The notes under the pieces: generated by a model
What the model saw: the letters and a program-made list of their open reading frames with translations, nothing else
Told to the model about the DNA's origin: nothing
Databases searched by the model: none
Made by a program: the position numbers and the translations under genes
NCBI RefSeq assembly: GCF_028595325.1
Contig: NZ_JAQQXR010000001.1
Coordinates: 62,001-126,000, forward strand
From: Janthinobacterium fluminis
GTDB lineage: Bacteria > Pseudomonadota > Gammaproteobacteria > Burkholderiales > Burkholderiaceae_D
Length of the DNA: 64,000 bases
Direction: 5' to 3'
Shown: positions 1 through 10,430 of the stretch, piece by piece
Layout: each line of letters begins with the position of its first letter
Position numbering within the stretch: position 1 is the first letter of the stretch

Positions 1-24
1 TTCAATAATTACGAGACGACAAAA

Positions 25-1140
25 ATGAAAAAAGCACTGATAGCACTTGCGGTATTGGGCGCCCCAGCGTTCGCGGCGGCGCAATCCAGCGTGACCATTT
101 ACGGCATCGCCGACGTCTCGCTGAATCGCTACTCCGGCAGCAATGGCGGCCTGCAATCGAACGGCTCGACGACGCGCATCGACTCCAGCGCCGGCAACAA
201 CCTGGCCGGCAGCCGCCTCGGCTTCAAAGGCAAGGAAGACCTCGGCGGCGGCCTGAGCGCCGACTTCAAGCTGGAAATGGGCATCACACTGGACAACGGC
301 ATGTCCGAGCAGGGCGGTCGCCTGTTCGGCCGTACCTCCCGCGTCGGCCTGAACAGCAACTACGGCTCCGTGCACCTGGGCCGCCAGGACACGCCGGCAT
401 TCGAATTGCTCAGCAGCGTGGACCCGATGGGCGTGGGCCTGGCCGGTTCCGCCGGCAACATCCATGCCGGCAACAAGGCCCTGTATCCGGTCGGCCGCCT
501 GGGAGGCGTGCCGCAGCAGGGCTGGATGGGCTTGTCCGCCTTCCGCGCCAACAACAGCGTGCGCTACGATACGCCGAACGTGCAAGGCTTCAGCGGCAGC
601 GTGCTGTACGGCCTGGGCGAGGCGGCGGAGTCGCGCCACGGCAACATCGGCATCGCCAGCGTCAGCTACAACCAGGGTCCGGTCTACGTCGGCTACGTGC
701 ATATCCACGACAACAGCGCCGGCGTCGTGAACCCCGCGACGCTCAACTACAACCAGAAGAGCGACGCGCTGGGCCTCACCTACGACTTCGGCGCCGCCAA
801 GCTGCACGCGCTGGCGGCCACCAAAAAGGCCAACTCCGCCGGAGTCGAAGACAAGGCGAACTACTACTTGCTGGGCGTGAGCGCGCCGGTGGCCTCGAAC
901 GGCCAAGTGCTGGCCAGCTGGAACCGATCGACGGGCAAGAACTCGAACGCCAACACGGCCGACCAATACGCCGTGGGCTACCTGTACTCGATGTCCAAGC
1001 GCACCACGCTGTACACCTCGTATGCGCGCATCAAAAACAAAGGCAATGCCGCGTTCGGCATCGATGGCTACGACGGCCACGACGGCAAGGCCTTTGACTA
1101 CTCGTCGCTGTTCAACGTCGGCATCACGCACGCGTTCTAA
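25..1140 (+). CDS. Gram-negative outer-membrane porin (Burkholderiales porin family)
   Basis: A 371-residue trimeric-porin-type beta barrel for passive diffusion of small solutes across the outer membrane. Residues 1-20 form a classic signal peptide ending AFAAAQ, cleaved before SSVTIYG, the usual N-terminus of this family (compare Bordetella/Burkholderia porins). GSRLGFKG and a periplasmic-turn/strand pattern follow. The last residues GITHAF end in Phe, the signal for BAM-mediated insertion. Length is normal for the family (350-400 aa). It is monocistronic: the start lies 24 bp from the window edge, so its promoter is not visible, and a strong palindromic repeat follows the stop and may act as terminator. 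Substrate specificity cannot be read from sequence. Confidence 0.95.
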   Translation: MKKALIALAVLGAPAFAAAQSSVTIYGIADVSLNRYSGSNGGLQSNGSTTRIDSSAGNNLAGSRLGFKGKEDLGGGLSADFKLEMGITLDNGMSEQGGRLFGRTSRVGLNSNYGSVHLGRQDTPAFELLSSVDPMGVGLAGSAGNIHAGNKALYPVGRLGGVPQQGWMGLSAFRANNSVRYDTPNVQGFSGSVLYGLGEAAESRHGNIGIASVSYNQGPVYVGYVHIHDNSAGVVNPATLNYNQKSDALGLTYDFGAAKLHALAATKKANSAGVEDKANYYLLGVSAPVASNGQVLASWNRSTGKNSNANTADQYAVGYLYSMSKRTTLYTSYARIKNKGNAAFGIDGYDGHDGKAFDYSSLFNVGITHAF

Positions 1141-1148
1141 AACGAAAG

Positions 1149-1207
1149 CCGGGGACAGACCACGATTTTCAAGGAATAGTTTCTTGAAAATCGTGGTCTG
1201 TCCCCGG
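1149..1207. repeat. Palindromic repeat, REP-like, copy A
   Basis: A near-perfect inverted repeat. The left arm is GGGGACAGACCACGATTTTC and the right arm is its reverse complement; the inner arm pairs CAAG with CTTG around a 9-nt loop. It lies 8 bp after the porin stop and could fold as a transcription terminator, though it has no T-run. Sister copies sit at 26128, 26300, 26471 and 34749. Confidence 0.9.
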
Positions 1208-1270
1208 CTGTGCCGATGGGATGAAAACCAGGCGTTGCGCTACAATTCGGACTTTTGCGCGCTGCGTCCG

Positions 1271-2035
1271 ATGACTTCGACTTCCATTCCCGCCCCCATT
1301 CTTGACGCGCTGGCCCTGGCCGACGCTTCCTGGCGCCCGATATTGCTGAAGGGGCTGGAGGCCGTCGCCGCGGCCGACCCGGCCTATCTGCCGGCCCTGG
1401 CCGCGGATCGCTACCTGCCGACCGGGCAGCGCCTGTTCGCCGCGTTCGCCTTGCCGCTGGAGCAAGTCAAGTATGTGCTGGTGGGCGAGGGGCCGTATCC
1501 GCGCGCCGAAAGCGCGACCGGCGTCTGCTTCATGGACGGCGCCGTCGCCAGCCTGTGGTCCGAGGCCGGCCTGTCGAAGCCCGTCAACCGCGCCACTTCG
1601 CTGCGCAATTTCATGAAGATGCTGCTGGTGGCCGACGGTCAGTTGCGCCTGGATGACACCTCGGGCGCCGCGCTGGCGCCGGTGGCGGCCAGGGCGCGCG
1701 GCAATGGCACGATCCAGACGCTGGCGCAATTGCAGGCGAACCTGACGCGCCACGGCTTCCTGCTGCTGAACGCGGCGCTGGTGTTCCGCGCCCATGTGCC
1801 GCCGGTGCAGGACGCCAGGGCCTGGCTGCCGTTCCTGGAGGTGGTGCTGGGGGCGCTGGCCGAGCGCACGGCGCCAACCCTGGTGTTGTGGGGGAAGATT
1901 GCCGAACAGTTGAAGCGCCTGCCGGCCGCGGCGCGGCTGCCGCAGGTGCAGTCGGAGCATCCGTATAACCTGAGCTTTATCGGCAATGGGGCGATGCAGG
2001 CACTGTTTGGGCCGATGCGCCTGTTGCGGGCCTGA
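1271..2035 (+). CDS. Uracil-DNA glycosylase-like protein lacking the catalytic aspartate
   Basis: A 254-residue protein with the layout of family 1 uracil-DNA glycosylase (Ung). The water-activating motif is present at residues about 74-79, but where active enzymes read GQDPYHG it reads GEGPYPR, so the catalytic Asp is Gly and the following His is Pro. The second strand LLLNAALVFRA matches the Ung LLLNTVLTVR segment. The C-terminal loop HPYNLSFIGN keeps the His of the HPSPLS motif. The ATG at 1271 is chosen because upstream codons run back through the palindromic repeat into the porin. It may have lost glycosylase activity or bind uracil/DNA without cutting. The fold assignment is fairly secure; function is open. 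Confidence 0.7.
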   Translation: MTSTSIPAPILDALALADASWRPILLKGLEAVAAADPAYLPALAADRYLPTGQRLFAAFALPLEQVKYVLVGEGPYPRAESATGVCFMDGAVASLWSEAGLSKPVNRATSLRNFMKMLLVADGQLRLDDTSGAALAPVAARARGNGTIQTLAQLQANLTRHGFLLLNAALVFRAHVPPVQDARAWLPFLEVVLGALAERTAPTLVLWGKIAEQLKRLPAAARLPQVQSEHPYNLSFIGNGAMQALFGPMRLLRA

Positions 2036-2079
2036 GTCGGCTGCCCGCGTATTTCTAAATAAATGATGAATTGAGCGAT

Positions 2080-2631
2080 ATGAAGATCAAAAACACCCAA
2101 GAGTTGCTGGCCGCCATAGCCGCCGGCGCCACCCCGGACTATCTGTGTTTCTGGGGCCACACGCCGGCGAAAGCCTCGCTGGTCGACAAAAGCTGCATGA
2201 GCCAGTGGTATCCGGCCGCCTTCAGCGTCGACGGCGTGCGCTACCCCACCGCCGAGCATTACATGATGGCGCGCAAGGCCGCGCTGTTCGGCGATACGGC
2301 CGTCGAAGCCCGCATCATCGCCGCGCAATTGCCGTCCGAAGTGAAAAAGCTCGGCCGCCTGGTCGCCAATTTCGACTCGGCCAAGTGGGAGGGGGCGCGC
2401 GAAGCCATCGTGTTCGACGGCAATCTGGCGAAATTCGGGCAAAACCCGTCTTTGAAGAAGTTTCTGTTGTCTAGCGCCAACAGTGTCATCGTCGAGGCCA
2501 GCCCGGTCGATCCGATCTGGGGCGTCGGCATGGCCGCCAACGATGCGGCCATCGCCGCGCCGGGCAGCTGGAAGGGCTTGAATCTGTTGGGATTTGCATT
2601 GATGCAGGTGCGCGCGGCCCTGCGCGCCTGA
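2080..2631 (+). CDS. NADAR family protein (YbiA-like N-glycosidase)
   Basis: A 183-residue NADAR-domain protein. Family members such as E. coli YbiA hydrolyse the N-glycosidic bond of toxic riboflavin-pathway intermediates; relatives act on ADP-ribosylated nucleic acid. Signatures in order: CFWGH near the N-terminus, MSQWYPAAF, the helix TAEHYMMARKA, and EASPVDPIWGVG near the C-terminus, which carries the conserved Asp and Trp. The ATG at 2080 is preferred over an in-frame TTG three codons upstream; neither has a clear ribosome-binding site. It lies 44 bp after the glycosylase-like gene on the same strand, so the two may be co-transcribed and both concern N-glycosidic bonds, which is only suggestive. 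Confidence 0.88.
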   Translation: MKIKNTQELLAAIAAGATPDYLCFWGHTPAKASLVDKSCMSQWYPAAFSVDGVRYPTAEHYMMARKAALFGDTAVEARIIAAQLPSEVKKLGRLVANFDSAKWEGAREAIVFDGNLAKFGQNPSLKKFLLSSANSVIVEASPVDPIWGVGMAANDAAIAAPGSWKGLNLLGFALMQVRAALRA

Positions 2632-2659
2632 GCGCCGGCCGCGCCGTTTTGGGGGCGCT

Positions 2660-2688
2660 CTGACAAACCCACGCGGATTTGTTATACT
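2660..2688 (+). promoter_or_regulatory. Promoter of the isc operon (sigma70 type)
   Basis: CTGACA (2660-2665) and TATACT (2683-2688) are separated by exactly 17 nt, a strong sigma70 match located 75-100 bp before the iscR start. The -10 box runs into the IscR operator. Confidence 0.75.
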
Positions 2689-2708
2689 TGACTAAATCGT
2701 TCAACTAA
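2684..2708 (+). promoter_or_regulatory. IscR type 1 operator
   Basis: A 25-nt site beginning ATACTTGACTAAATC. It matches about 22 of 25 positions of the published type 1 IscR consensus (ATASYYGACT...AGTCRRSTAT) and overlaps the -10 box and expected start of transcription. This predicts that cluster-bound IscR represses its own operon, as in E. coli. Confidence 0.75.
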
Positions 2709-2762
2709 TCAGGGCTTCCTAGTTGGACACGCGACATTTTAACCGAGTTCAACCGAGGTGGT

Positions 2763-3239
2763 ATGCGTCTGACTACTAAAGGCCGTTTTGCCGTGACTGC
2801 AATGATCGATCTTGCCATGCGCCAGGGCAAGGGTCCGGTCACGCTGTCGGGCATCAGCCAGCGCCAGTCGATTTCCCTGTCGTATCTGGAACAATTGTTC
2901 GGCAAGCTGCGCCGCCATGAGATCGTCGAGTCGATCCGCGGCCCCGGCGGCGGCTACAGTCTGGCGCGCCGCGCCGACAAGGTCACGGTGGCCGACATCA
3001 TCATCGCCGTCGACGAGCCCCTCGACGCAACCCAGTGCGGCGGCAAGGAACATTGCCACGGCGCCGACGCCGCCACCGGCGCGCGCTGCATGACGCATGA
3101 GCTGTGGTCTACGCTGAATGAAAAAATGGTCGACTACCTGGATTCTGTGTCCCTGCAGGATCTGGTCGACCAACAGAGACAAAAGAACGCCGAACAAAAC
3201 GTGATGGTGATGCATCGCAACCACGTTGCGCTGGGTTAA
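2763..3239 (+). CDS. iscR: Rrf2-family Fe-S cluster regulator IscR
   Basis: A 158-residue transcription factor that senses cellular [2Fe-2S] status and represses isc when loaded. The N-terminal winged helix begins [14 protein letters not shown], which is diagnostic, and [13 protein letters not shown] forms the recognition region. Cluster ligands are C92, C98 and C109 with H112; the C98-C109 interval is five residues longer than in the E. coli protein (C98-C104). It is the first gene of the operon, 38 bp before iscS, behind a promoter carrying a type 1 IscR site, so autorepression is expected. Confidence 0.96.
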   Translation: MRLTTKGRFAVTAMIDLAMRQGKGPVTLSGISQRQSISLSYLEQLFGKLRRHEIVESIRGPGGGYSLARRADKVTVADIIIAVDEPLDATQCGGKEHCHGADAATGARCMTHELWSTLNEKMVDYLDSVSLQDLVDQQRQKNAEQNVMVMHRNHVALG

Positions 3240-3277
3240 TAGAATATACAGTCTGCTTGAATGCATGGAGTGATTTG

Positions 3278-4537
3278 ATGAATGCCCCCGAAAAAAACCT
3301 TGGCCCAGTAGTGCACTTTGAAACGGCGCCGCATTTCCCCATCTATATGGACTATTCGGCGACGACGCCGATCGACCCGCGCGTGGCCGACAAGATGATC
3401 CCCTACCTGCGCGAGCAGTTCGGCAATCCCGCTTCGCGCAGCCACATGTACGGCTGGACCGCGGAAAAGGCCGTCGAAGAGGCGCGCGGCCACGTGGCCG
3501 CCCTCGTCAACGCCGACCCGCGCGAGATCATCTGGACCTCGGGCGCGACGGAAAGCAACAACCTGGCGATCAAGGGCGCGGCGCAGTTCTACAAGACCAA
3601 GGGCAAGCACATCATCACCGTCAAGACCGAGCACAAGGCCGTGCTGGACACGGTGCGCGAACTGGAGCGCGTCGGCTTCGACGCCACCTACCTGGAGCCG
3701 CAGGACAACGGCCTGATCACGATCGAGCAACTGACGGCGGCCATCCGCCCGGACACCATCCTCGTCTCCGTGATGCTGGTCAACAATGAAATCGGCGTCA
3801 TCCAGCCGATCGACGAGATCGGCGCGCTGTGCCGCTCGAAGGGCATCATCTTCCACTGCGACGCCGCCCAGGCCACCGGCAAGCTGGCCATCGACCTGCA
3901 AAAGACCAAGGTCGACCTGATGACCTTCACGGCGCACAAGACCTACGGCCCGAAAGGCGTGGGCGCGCTGTACGTCTGCCGCAAGCCGCGCGTGCGCATC
4001 GAAGCGCAGATGCACGGCGGCGGCCACGAGCGCGGCCTGCGCTCGGGCACCTTGCCGACCCACCAGATCGTCGGCATGGGCGAGGCGTTCCGCCTGGCCA
4101 AGGAAGAGATGGACGCGGAAATCGTCCGCATCCAGGCCCTGCGCGACCGCCTGGCCAAGGGCTTGCAGGAAATCGAGGAAGTCTACGTCAACGGCGACAT
4201 GGCGCACCGCGTGCCGCACAACCTGAACGTCAGCTTCAACTACGTCGAAGGCGAATCGCTGATCATGGCCATCAAGGACATCGCCGTGTCGTCCGGTTCG
4301 GCCTGCACCTCGGCCAGCCTGGAGCCGTCCTACGTGCTGCGCGCGCTGGGCCGCAGCGACGAACTGGCGCACAGCTCGATCCGCTTCACCATCGGCCGCT
4401 TCTCGACCGAGGCGGACATCGACTTCGCCGTCGAGCTGCTCAAGGCCAAGGTCAGCAAATTGCGTGAGCTGTCGCCGCTGTGGGACATGTTCAAGGAAGG
4501 GATCGACATCAACTCGATCCAGTGGGCGGCGCACTAA
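3278..4537 (+). CDS. iscS: Cysteine desulfurase IscS
   Basis: A 419-residue PLP enzyme converting cysteine to alanine and delivering persulfide sulfur to IscU. It shows the N-terminal [12 protein letters not shown], the PLP lysine in [10 protein letters not shown] and the mobile-loop catalytic cysteine in [10 protein letters not shown]. The C-terminal SIQWAAH tail resembles the IscU/ferredoxin docking end of E. coli IscS. The ATG at 3278 is chosen because GGAG sits 7 nt upstream; an in-frame TTG at 3257 would add seven residues without a ribosome-binding site. It is the second gene of the isc operon. Confidence 0.97.
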   Translation: MNAPEKNLGPVVHFETAPHFPIYMDYSATTPIDPRVADKMIPYLREQFGNPASRSHMYGWTAEKAVEEARGHVAALVNADPREIIWTSGATESNNLAIKGAAQFYKTKGKHIITVKTEHKAVLDTVRELERVGFDATYLEPQDNGLITIEQLTAAIRPDTILVSVMLVNNEIGVIQPIDEIGALCRSKGIIFHCDAAQATGKLAIDLQKTKVDLMTFTAHKTYGPKGVGALYVCRKPRVRIEAQMHGGGHERGLRSGTLPTHQIVGMGEAFRLAKEEMDAEIVRIQALRDRLAKGLQEIEEVYVNGDMAHRVPHNLNVSFNYVEGESLIMAIKDIAVSSGSACTSASLEPSYVLRALGRSDELAHSSIRFTIGRFSTEADIDFAVELLKAKVSKLRELSPLWDMFKEGIDINSIQWAAH

Positions 4538-4593
4538 TTGCGTTCATGGCCGCCCGCACGCGGGAGGCCCGGTTTAAATTTAGGAGCATCAAA

Positions 4594-4983
4594 ATGGCAT
4601 ACTCGGAAAAAGTACTCGATCACTACGAAAACCCGCGCAACGTCGGCGCCTTCGACAAGGGCGACGACACGATCGGCACCGGCATGGTCGGCGCGCCGGC
4701 CTGCGGCGACGTGATGAAGCTGCAAATCAAGGTGGGCGCGGACGGCCTGATCGAAGACGCGAAATTCAAGACCTACGGCTGCGGTTCGGCCATCGCGTCG
4801 AGCTCGCTGGTGACGGAGTGGGTCAAGGGCAAGACCCTGGACCAGGCGCTGTCGATCAAGAACACGCAGATCGCCGAAGAACTGGCGCTGCCGCCGGTCA
4901 AGATCCACTGCTCGATCCTGGCCGAAGACGCCATCAAGGCCGCGGTGCTGGACTACCAGAACCGCCACCCTGCGGCGGCATAA
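4594..4983 (+). CDS. iscU: Fe-S cluster scaffold protein IscU
   Basis: A 129-residue scaffold on which [2Fe-2S] and [4Fe-4S] clusters are built before transfer by HscA/HscB. It has the three ligand cysteines in GAPACGD, YGCGSAIAS and HCSILAED, the conserved Asp two residues after the first Cys, and the HscA-recognition motif LPPVK just before the last Cys. The start ATG at 4594 has AGGAG 7 nt upstream; an earlier in-frame start would overlap iscS. Length is identical to well-studied IscU proteins. Confidence 0.97.
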   Translation: MAYSEKVLDHYENPRNVGAFDKGDDTIGTGMVGAPACGDVMKLQIKVGADGLIEDAKFKTYGCGSAIASSSLVTEWVKGKTLDQALSIKNTQIAEELALPPVKIHCSILAEDAIKAAVLDYQNRHPAAA

Positions 4984-5000
4984 GCAGCAGTTTTTGACAC

Positions 5001-5020
5001 CCGTCCTCCAGCGAGGACGG
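5001..5020 (+). other. Stem-loop between iscU and iscA
   Basis: CCGTCCTC and GAGGACGG pair perfectly (8 bp) around the tetraloop CAGC, 17 nt after the iscU stop and 14 nt before the iscA start. There is no T-run, so it is not a simple terminator. It may be an mRNA processing or stability element adjusting expression within the operon. Confidence 0.6.
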
Positions 5021-5034
5021 GAGCGGAGGAATGA

Positions 5035-5358
5035 ATGGCAATTACCCTGACGGAAAAAGCGGCGAAGCACATCAGCCGTTACATCGAGCGCCGCGGCAAG
5101 GGCGTCGGCCTGCGGTTTGGCGTGCGCACCACCGGCTGCTCGGGCCTGGCCTACAAGCTCGAGTATGTCGATGACGTCGCCGCCGAGGACAGCGTCTTCG
5201 AGTCGCACGGCGTCAAGGTCTTCGTCGACCCGAAAAGCCTGCCCTACATCGACGGCACCGAACTCGACTTCGCCCGCGAGGGCTTGAACGAAGGCTTCAA
5301 GTTCCACAATCCGAACGAGAAGGATGCCTGCGGCTGCGGCGAAAGCTTCCGCATCTAA
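5035..5358 (+). CDS. iscA: Iron-sulfur cluster assembly protein IscA
   Basis: A 107-residue A-type carrier that hands clusters, mainly [4Fe-4S], to apo-proteins. The three invariant cysteines are in [10 protein letters not shown] and the C-terminal CGCGESF. The start at 5035 follows a strong GGAGGA; an out-of-frame ATG four bases earlier is a decoy. It sits in the standard position between iscU and hscB. Confidence 0.97.
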   Translation: MAITLTEKAAKHISRYIERRGKGVGLRFGVRTTGCSGLAYKLEYVDDVAAEDSVFESHGVKVFVDPKSLPYIDGTELDFAREGLNEGFKFHNPNEKDACGCGESFRI

Positions 5359-5420
5359 AGCCACCACCCCTTGCGCCGCGGTCATCTGATTGATCCAGTA
5401 GCAAACAGATAGACGTAGCC

Positions 5421-5936
5421 ATGCAAAACCATTTCGAACTCTTCCACCTGCCGCAACAGTTCGCGCTCGACGCCGGCGCCCTCGACGCGGCCTACCGCGA
5501 AGTCCAGAGCCGGGTCCATCCCGATAAATTCGTCAACGCGAGCGACGCCGAAAAGCGCGTCGCGATGCAATGGGCCACGCGCGCCAACGAAGCCTACCAG
5601 ACCCTGAAGAAGCCGCAAAAGCGGGCCCAGTATCTGTGCGAGCTGAACGGCGTCGACCTGCAGACGGAGTCGAACACGGCCATGCCGATGGCCTTCCTGA
5701 TGCAGCAGATGGAATGGCGCGAGGAGCTGGGCGAGGCGCGCGCCGGCAAGGATGTGGCGGCGCTGGAGGCGCTTGACGGGCAGCTGAAGTCCGAGCGCAA
5801 GGCGCGCCTGGCCGAGGTCGGCGCGCGGCTCGACGCCGGCGATTTCCATGCGGCGGCCCAGGGCGTGCGCGCGCTGATGTTCCTGGAAAAATTCGGCGAG
5901 GAAGTCCACTTCGCCTTCGAGGCGATCGAGGCCTAG
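5421..5936 (+). CDS. hscB: Fe-S co-chaperone HscB (J-protein)
   Basis: A 171-residue J-domain co-chaperone that brings IscU to HscA and stimulates its ATPase. The J domain spans residues about 1-75 with the HPDKF motif at about 34-38. The rest is the helical IscU-binding domain. Length is the same as E. coli HscB (171 aa). It is co-directional with iscA, with a 62-bp gap, and followed by hscA. Confidence 0.96.
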   Translation: MQNHFELFHLPQQFALDAGALDAAYREVQSRVHPDKFVNASDAEKRVAMQWATRANEAYQTLKKPQKRAQYLCELNGVDLQTESNTAMPMAFLMQQMEWREELGEARAGKDVAALEALDGQLKSERKARLAEVGARLDAGDFHAAAQGVRALMFLEKFGEEVHFAFEAIEA

Positions 5937-6009
5937 GCCAGCCCTGGCTCGCCGGCGCAAGCGGCCAGCCAAAGAATCTAACTAAATCAGAGCCACAAGG
6001 CATACATAC

Positions 6010-7890
<1,881 letters not shown>

Positions 7891-7922
7891 GCGGCCGCAA
7901 ACTTTACATCTAGAGGTTACAA

Positions 7923-8264
7923 GTGCCACAAATCGTCTTCCTGCCCCACCCCAAACTGTGCCCCGAGGGCGCCGTCATCGACGCGCCGGCCGGCAAATCG
8001 CTGTGCGACGTCATGCTCGAAAACGACATCCACATCGAGCACGCCTGCGAAAAATCCTGCGCCTGCACCACCTGCCACGTGCTGGTGCGCGAAGGCTTCG
8101 CCTCGCTGGGCGAAGCGAACGAAACGGAAGAAGACCTGCTCGACAAGGCCTGGGGCCTGGAAGCCGTGTCGCGCCTGTCGTGCCAGGCCATCGTCGCCGA
8201 CACCGACCTTGTCGTCGAAATTCCGAAGTACACCATCAACCAGGTCAGCGAAGGCAGCCACTAA
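7923..8264 (+). CDS. fdx: Isc-type [2Fe-2S] ferredoxin
   Basis: A 113-residue adrenodoxin-like ferredoxin that supplies electrons for cluster assembly on IscU. Ligands are visible as C-x5-C-x2-C in the segment [16 protein letters not shown], with the fourth Cys in RLSCQAI. It starts with GTG (7923), preceded by AGAGG. It is directly downstream of hscA as in other isc operons. Confidence 0.96.
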   Translation: MPQIVFLPHPKLCPEGAVIDAPAGKSLCDVMLENDIHIEHACEKSCACTTCHVLVREGFASLGEANETEEDLLDKAWGLEAVSRLSCQAIVADTDLVVEIPKYTINQVSEGSH

Positions 8265-8280
8265 TTTACCGGAGCCCGAC

Positions 8281-8475
8281 ATGAAATGGAGTGACATCAA
8301 CGTCATCGCGGAAGCGCTGTACGACCAATACCCGGACATCGACCCGCTGACGATACGCTTCACCGACCTGCACAACTGGGTAGTGGACCTGGAAGGCTTC
8401 GACGACGACCACAGCCGTGGCGGCGAAAAAGTGCTGGAAGCGATACAGGCGGCGTGGATCGATGAAGCGCGCTAA
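8281..8475 (+). CDS. iscX: Fe-S assembly protein IscX
   Basis: A 64-residue acidic protein that binds IscS and is thought to tune desulfurase activity and iron supply. It starts [13 protein letters not shown] and contains the family signatures [18 protein letters not shown] and [11 protein letters not shown]. The ATG at 8281 has GGAG nearby (GGAGCCCGAC before it). Its 3' end overlaps the next gene by 14 bp, which ties the methyltransferase to the isc transcript. Confidence 0.95.
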   Translation: MKWSDINVIAEALYDQYPDIDPLTIRFTDLHNWVVDLEGFDDDHSRGGEKVLEAIQAAWIDEAR

Positions 8476-9355
8476 GCCGGTGGCGGACGTCGCCACAACC
8501 GTAGCCGCCATGCCCGAGATCAAACCGGGCCAGTCCATCGCACTGCTGCAAGAACTGCACATCCTGACCCGCGAGGGCAAGATGAACCAGGACAGCCGGC
8601 GCAAACTGAAACAGGTCTACCACCTGTACCAGTTCATCGAGCCGCTGCTCAAGGAAATCCAGCAAGACCATCCGGCCATCTCGCTGGTGGACCATGGCGC
8701 CGGCAAATCCTACCTGGGCTTCATCCTGTACGACCTGTTCTTCAAGACCTTGAACGACGGCTCGCGCATCTACGGCATCGAAACCCGCGAAGAACTGGTG
8801 CAAAAATCACAGGAACTGGCGAAGAAACTGGACTTCCCCGGCATGTCCTTCCTCAACCTGTCGGTGGCCGAATCGACCGAGTCGGAGCTGCTGCCGCGGC
8901 AGATCGACGTCGTCACGGCCCTGCACGCCTGCAACACGGCGACCGACGACGCCATCCAGTTCGCCCTGAAAAAACGCGCCAAATTCATGGTGCTGGTGCC
9001 GTGCTGCCAGGCCGAAGTGGCCTCCGTGCTGAAGAAGAACAAAGGCAAGGCCCTGGGCAAGAACGCGCTGACGGAACTGTGGCGCCACCCGCTGCACACG
9101 CGCGAATTCGGCAGCCAGATCACCAACGTGCTGCGCTGCCTGCAACTGGAAGCCCACGGCTACCAGGTCAGCGTGACGGAACTGGTAGGATGGGAACACT
9201 CGATGAAAAACGAGCTGATCATCGCCAGCTACAAAAACCTGCCGCGCCAGCGCCCCACCGAGCGCCTGAGCGAAGTGCTGGAAACGCTGGGACTGGAAGA
9301 AATGGGGCAGCGCTTCTTCGCCGAGCAAGTGGCTCAAGCGCAAGCCGTTCAATAA
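8462..9355 (+). CDS. SAM-dependent methyltransferase, unknown substrate
   Basis: A 297-residue class I methyltransferase-like protein. The SAM-binding strand/loop is [13 protein letters not shown] (about residues 78-90), an acidic residue ends the next strand in YGIETRE, and the motif IV region is [10 protein letters not shown]. This arrangement resembles uncharacterised methyltransferases of the PF13679 type. The N-terminal 60 residues are helical. The start at 8462 overlaps iscX; an in-frame ATG at 8510 is an alternative. Translational overlap with iscX suggests co-expression with Fe-S assembly, but no functional link is established. Confidence 0.75.
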   Translation: MKRAKPVADVATTVAAMPEIKPGQSIALLQELHILTREGKMNQDSRRKLKQVYHLYQFIEPLLKEIQQDHPAISLVDHGAGKSYLGFILYDLFFKTLNDGSRIYGIETREELVQKSQELAKKLDFPGMSFLNLSVAESTESELLPRQIDVVTALHACNTATDDAIQFALKKRAKFMVLVPCCQAEVASVLKKNKGKALGKNALTELWRHPLHTREFGSQITNVLRCLQLEAHGYQVSVTELVGWEHSMKNELIIASYKNLPRQRPTERLSEVLETLGLEEMGQRFFAEQVAQAQAVQ

Positions 9356-9372
9356 ACCGCAAACGAGGGCGC

Positions 9373-10398
9373 GTGATTAGTGAGTTGTACGAGCAATGGC
9401 TGGACCTGCGCAGCGACACCGTCACCCACCCCGGCGCGGCGATGCGCGAAGCGATGCACGCGGCGCCGCTGGGCGACGACGTCTACGGCGACGACCCCAG
9501 CGTCAACCGCCTGCAAGACTACGCGGCCGAGCTGTTCGGCTTCGAGGCGGTGCTGTTCGCCCCGTCCGGCACGCAAAGCAACCTGATCGGCCTGCTGGTG
9601 CACTGCGGCCGCGGCGACGAATACCTGGTCGGCCAGGAAGCGCACACCTTCCGCTACGAAGCGGGCGGCGCGGCCGTGCTGGGCAGCATCCAGCCGCAGC
9701 CGATCGCCAACCAGGCCGACGGCAGCCTGGCGCTGGCCGACATCGCGGCGCAAATCAAACCGGACGACTTCCACTTCGCGCGCAGCAAACTGCTGGCCCT
9801 GGAAAACACCATAGGCGGGCGCGTGCTGGGCGCCGACTACCTGGCGCAGGCGACCGCGCTGGCGCACGGCCGCGGCCTGGCCACCCACCTGGACGGCGCG
9901 CGCATCTGCAACGCCGCCGTCAAACAGGGCATCAGCCTGCGCGCCGCCGTGGCCGGTTTCGACAGCGTCTCCGTCTGCCTGTCGAAAGGGCTGGGCGCGC
10001 CCGTCGGCTCGCTGCTGTGCGGCGACAAAACCTTCATCGCCCAAGCCAAGCGCTGGCGCAAAATGCTGGGCGGCGGCATGCGCCAGGCGGGCGGCCTGGC
10101 CGCCGCCGGCATGTACGCGCTGGAACACAACGTCGCGCGGCTGGCGGACGACCACGCCAACGCCGCCTTCCTGGCGCAGGCGCTGGCGCAAATTCCCGGC
10201 ATCAGCGTCAGCACGCCGCAAACCAACATCCTCTACGTCGACCTGCCGGCGGATGCCTGCGCCGGGCTGAACGCGGCGCTGCAGGCTGAGCGCATCCGCG
10301 TGTCGATGGCGCCTCGCCTGCGCCTCGTGACCCACCTCGACGCCACCCGCGCCGACCTGCGACGCCTGGTCGACGTCTTCGCCGCCTATTTCCGCTGA
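9373..10398 (+). CDS. ltaE: Low-specificity L-threonine aldolase
   Basis: A 341-residue fold-type I PLP enzyme splitting L-threonine or L-allo-threonine into glycine and acetaldehyde. It shows LDLRSDTVTHPG at the N-terminus, GDDVYGDDPSVNRL, FAPSGTQSN, HLDGARICNA and the PLP lysine in CLSKGLGAPVGS. The GTG at 9373, with GAGGG four bases upstream, is the best start; the frame is open further back into the methyltransferase without a credible start. It is the last gene before the AT-rich island, and its stop lies 32 bp from the first island gene. Confidence 0.93.
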   Translation: MISELYEQWLDLRSDTVTHPGAAMREAMHAAPLGDDVYGDDPSVNRLQDYAAELFGFEAVLFAPSGTQSNLIGLLVHCGRGDEYLVGQEAHTFRYEAGGAAVLGSIQPQPIANQADGSLALADIAAQIKPDDFHFARSKLLALENTIGGRVLGADYLAQATALAHGRGLATHLDGARICNAAVKQGISLRAAVAGFDSVSVCLSKGLGAPVGSLLCGDKTFIAQAKRWRKMLGGGMRQAGGLAAAGMYALEHNVARLADDHANAAFLAQALAQIPGISVSTPQTNILYVDLPADACAGLNAALQAERIRVSMAPRLRLVTHLDATRADLRRLVDVFAAYFR

Positions 10399-10430
10399 AA
10401 GCTGGGGGCGGTGGAGCGGCTGACAGGTTC

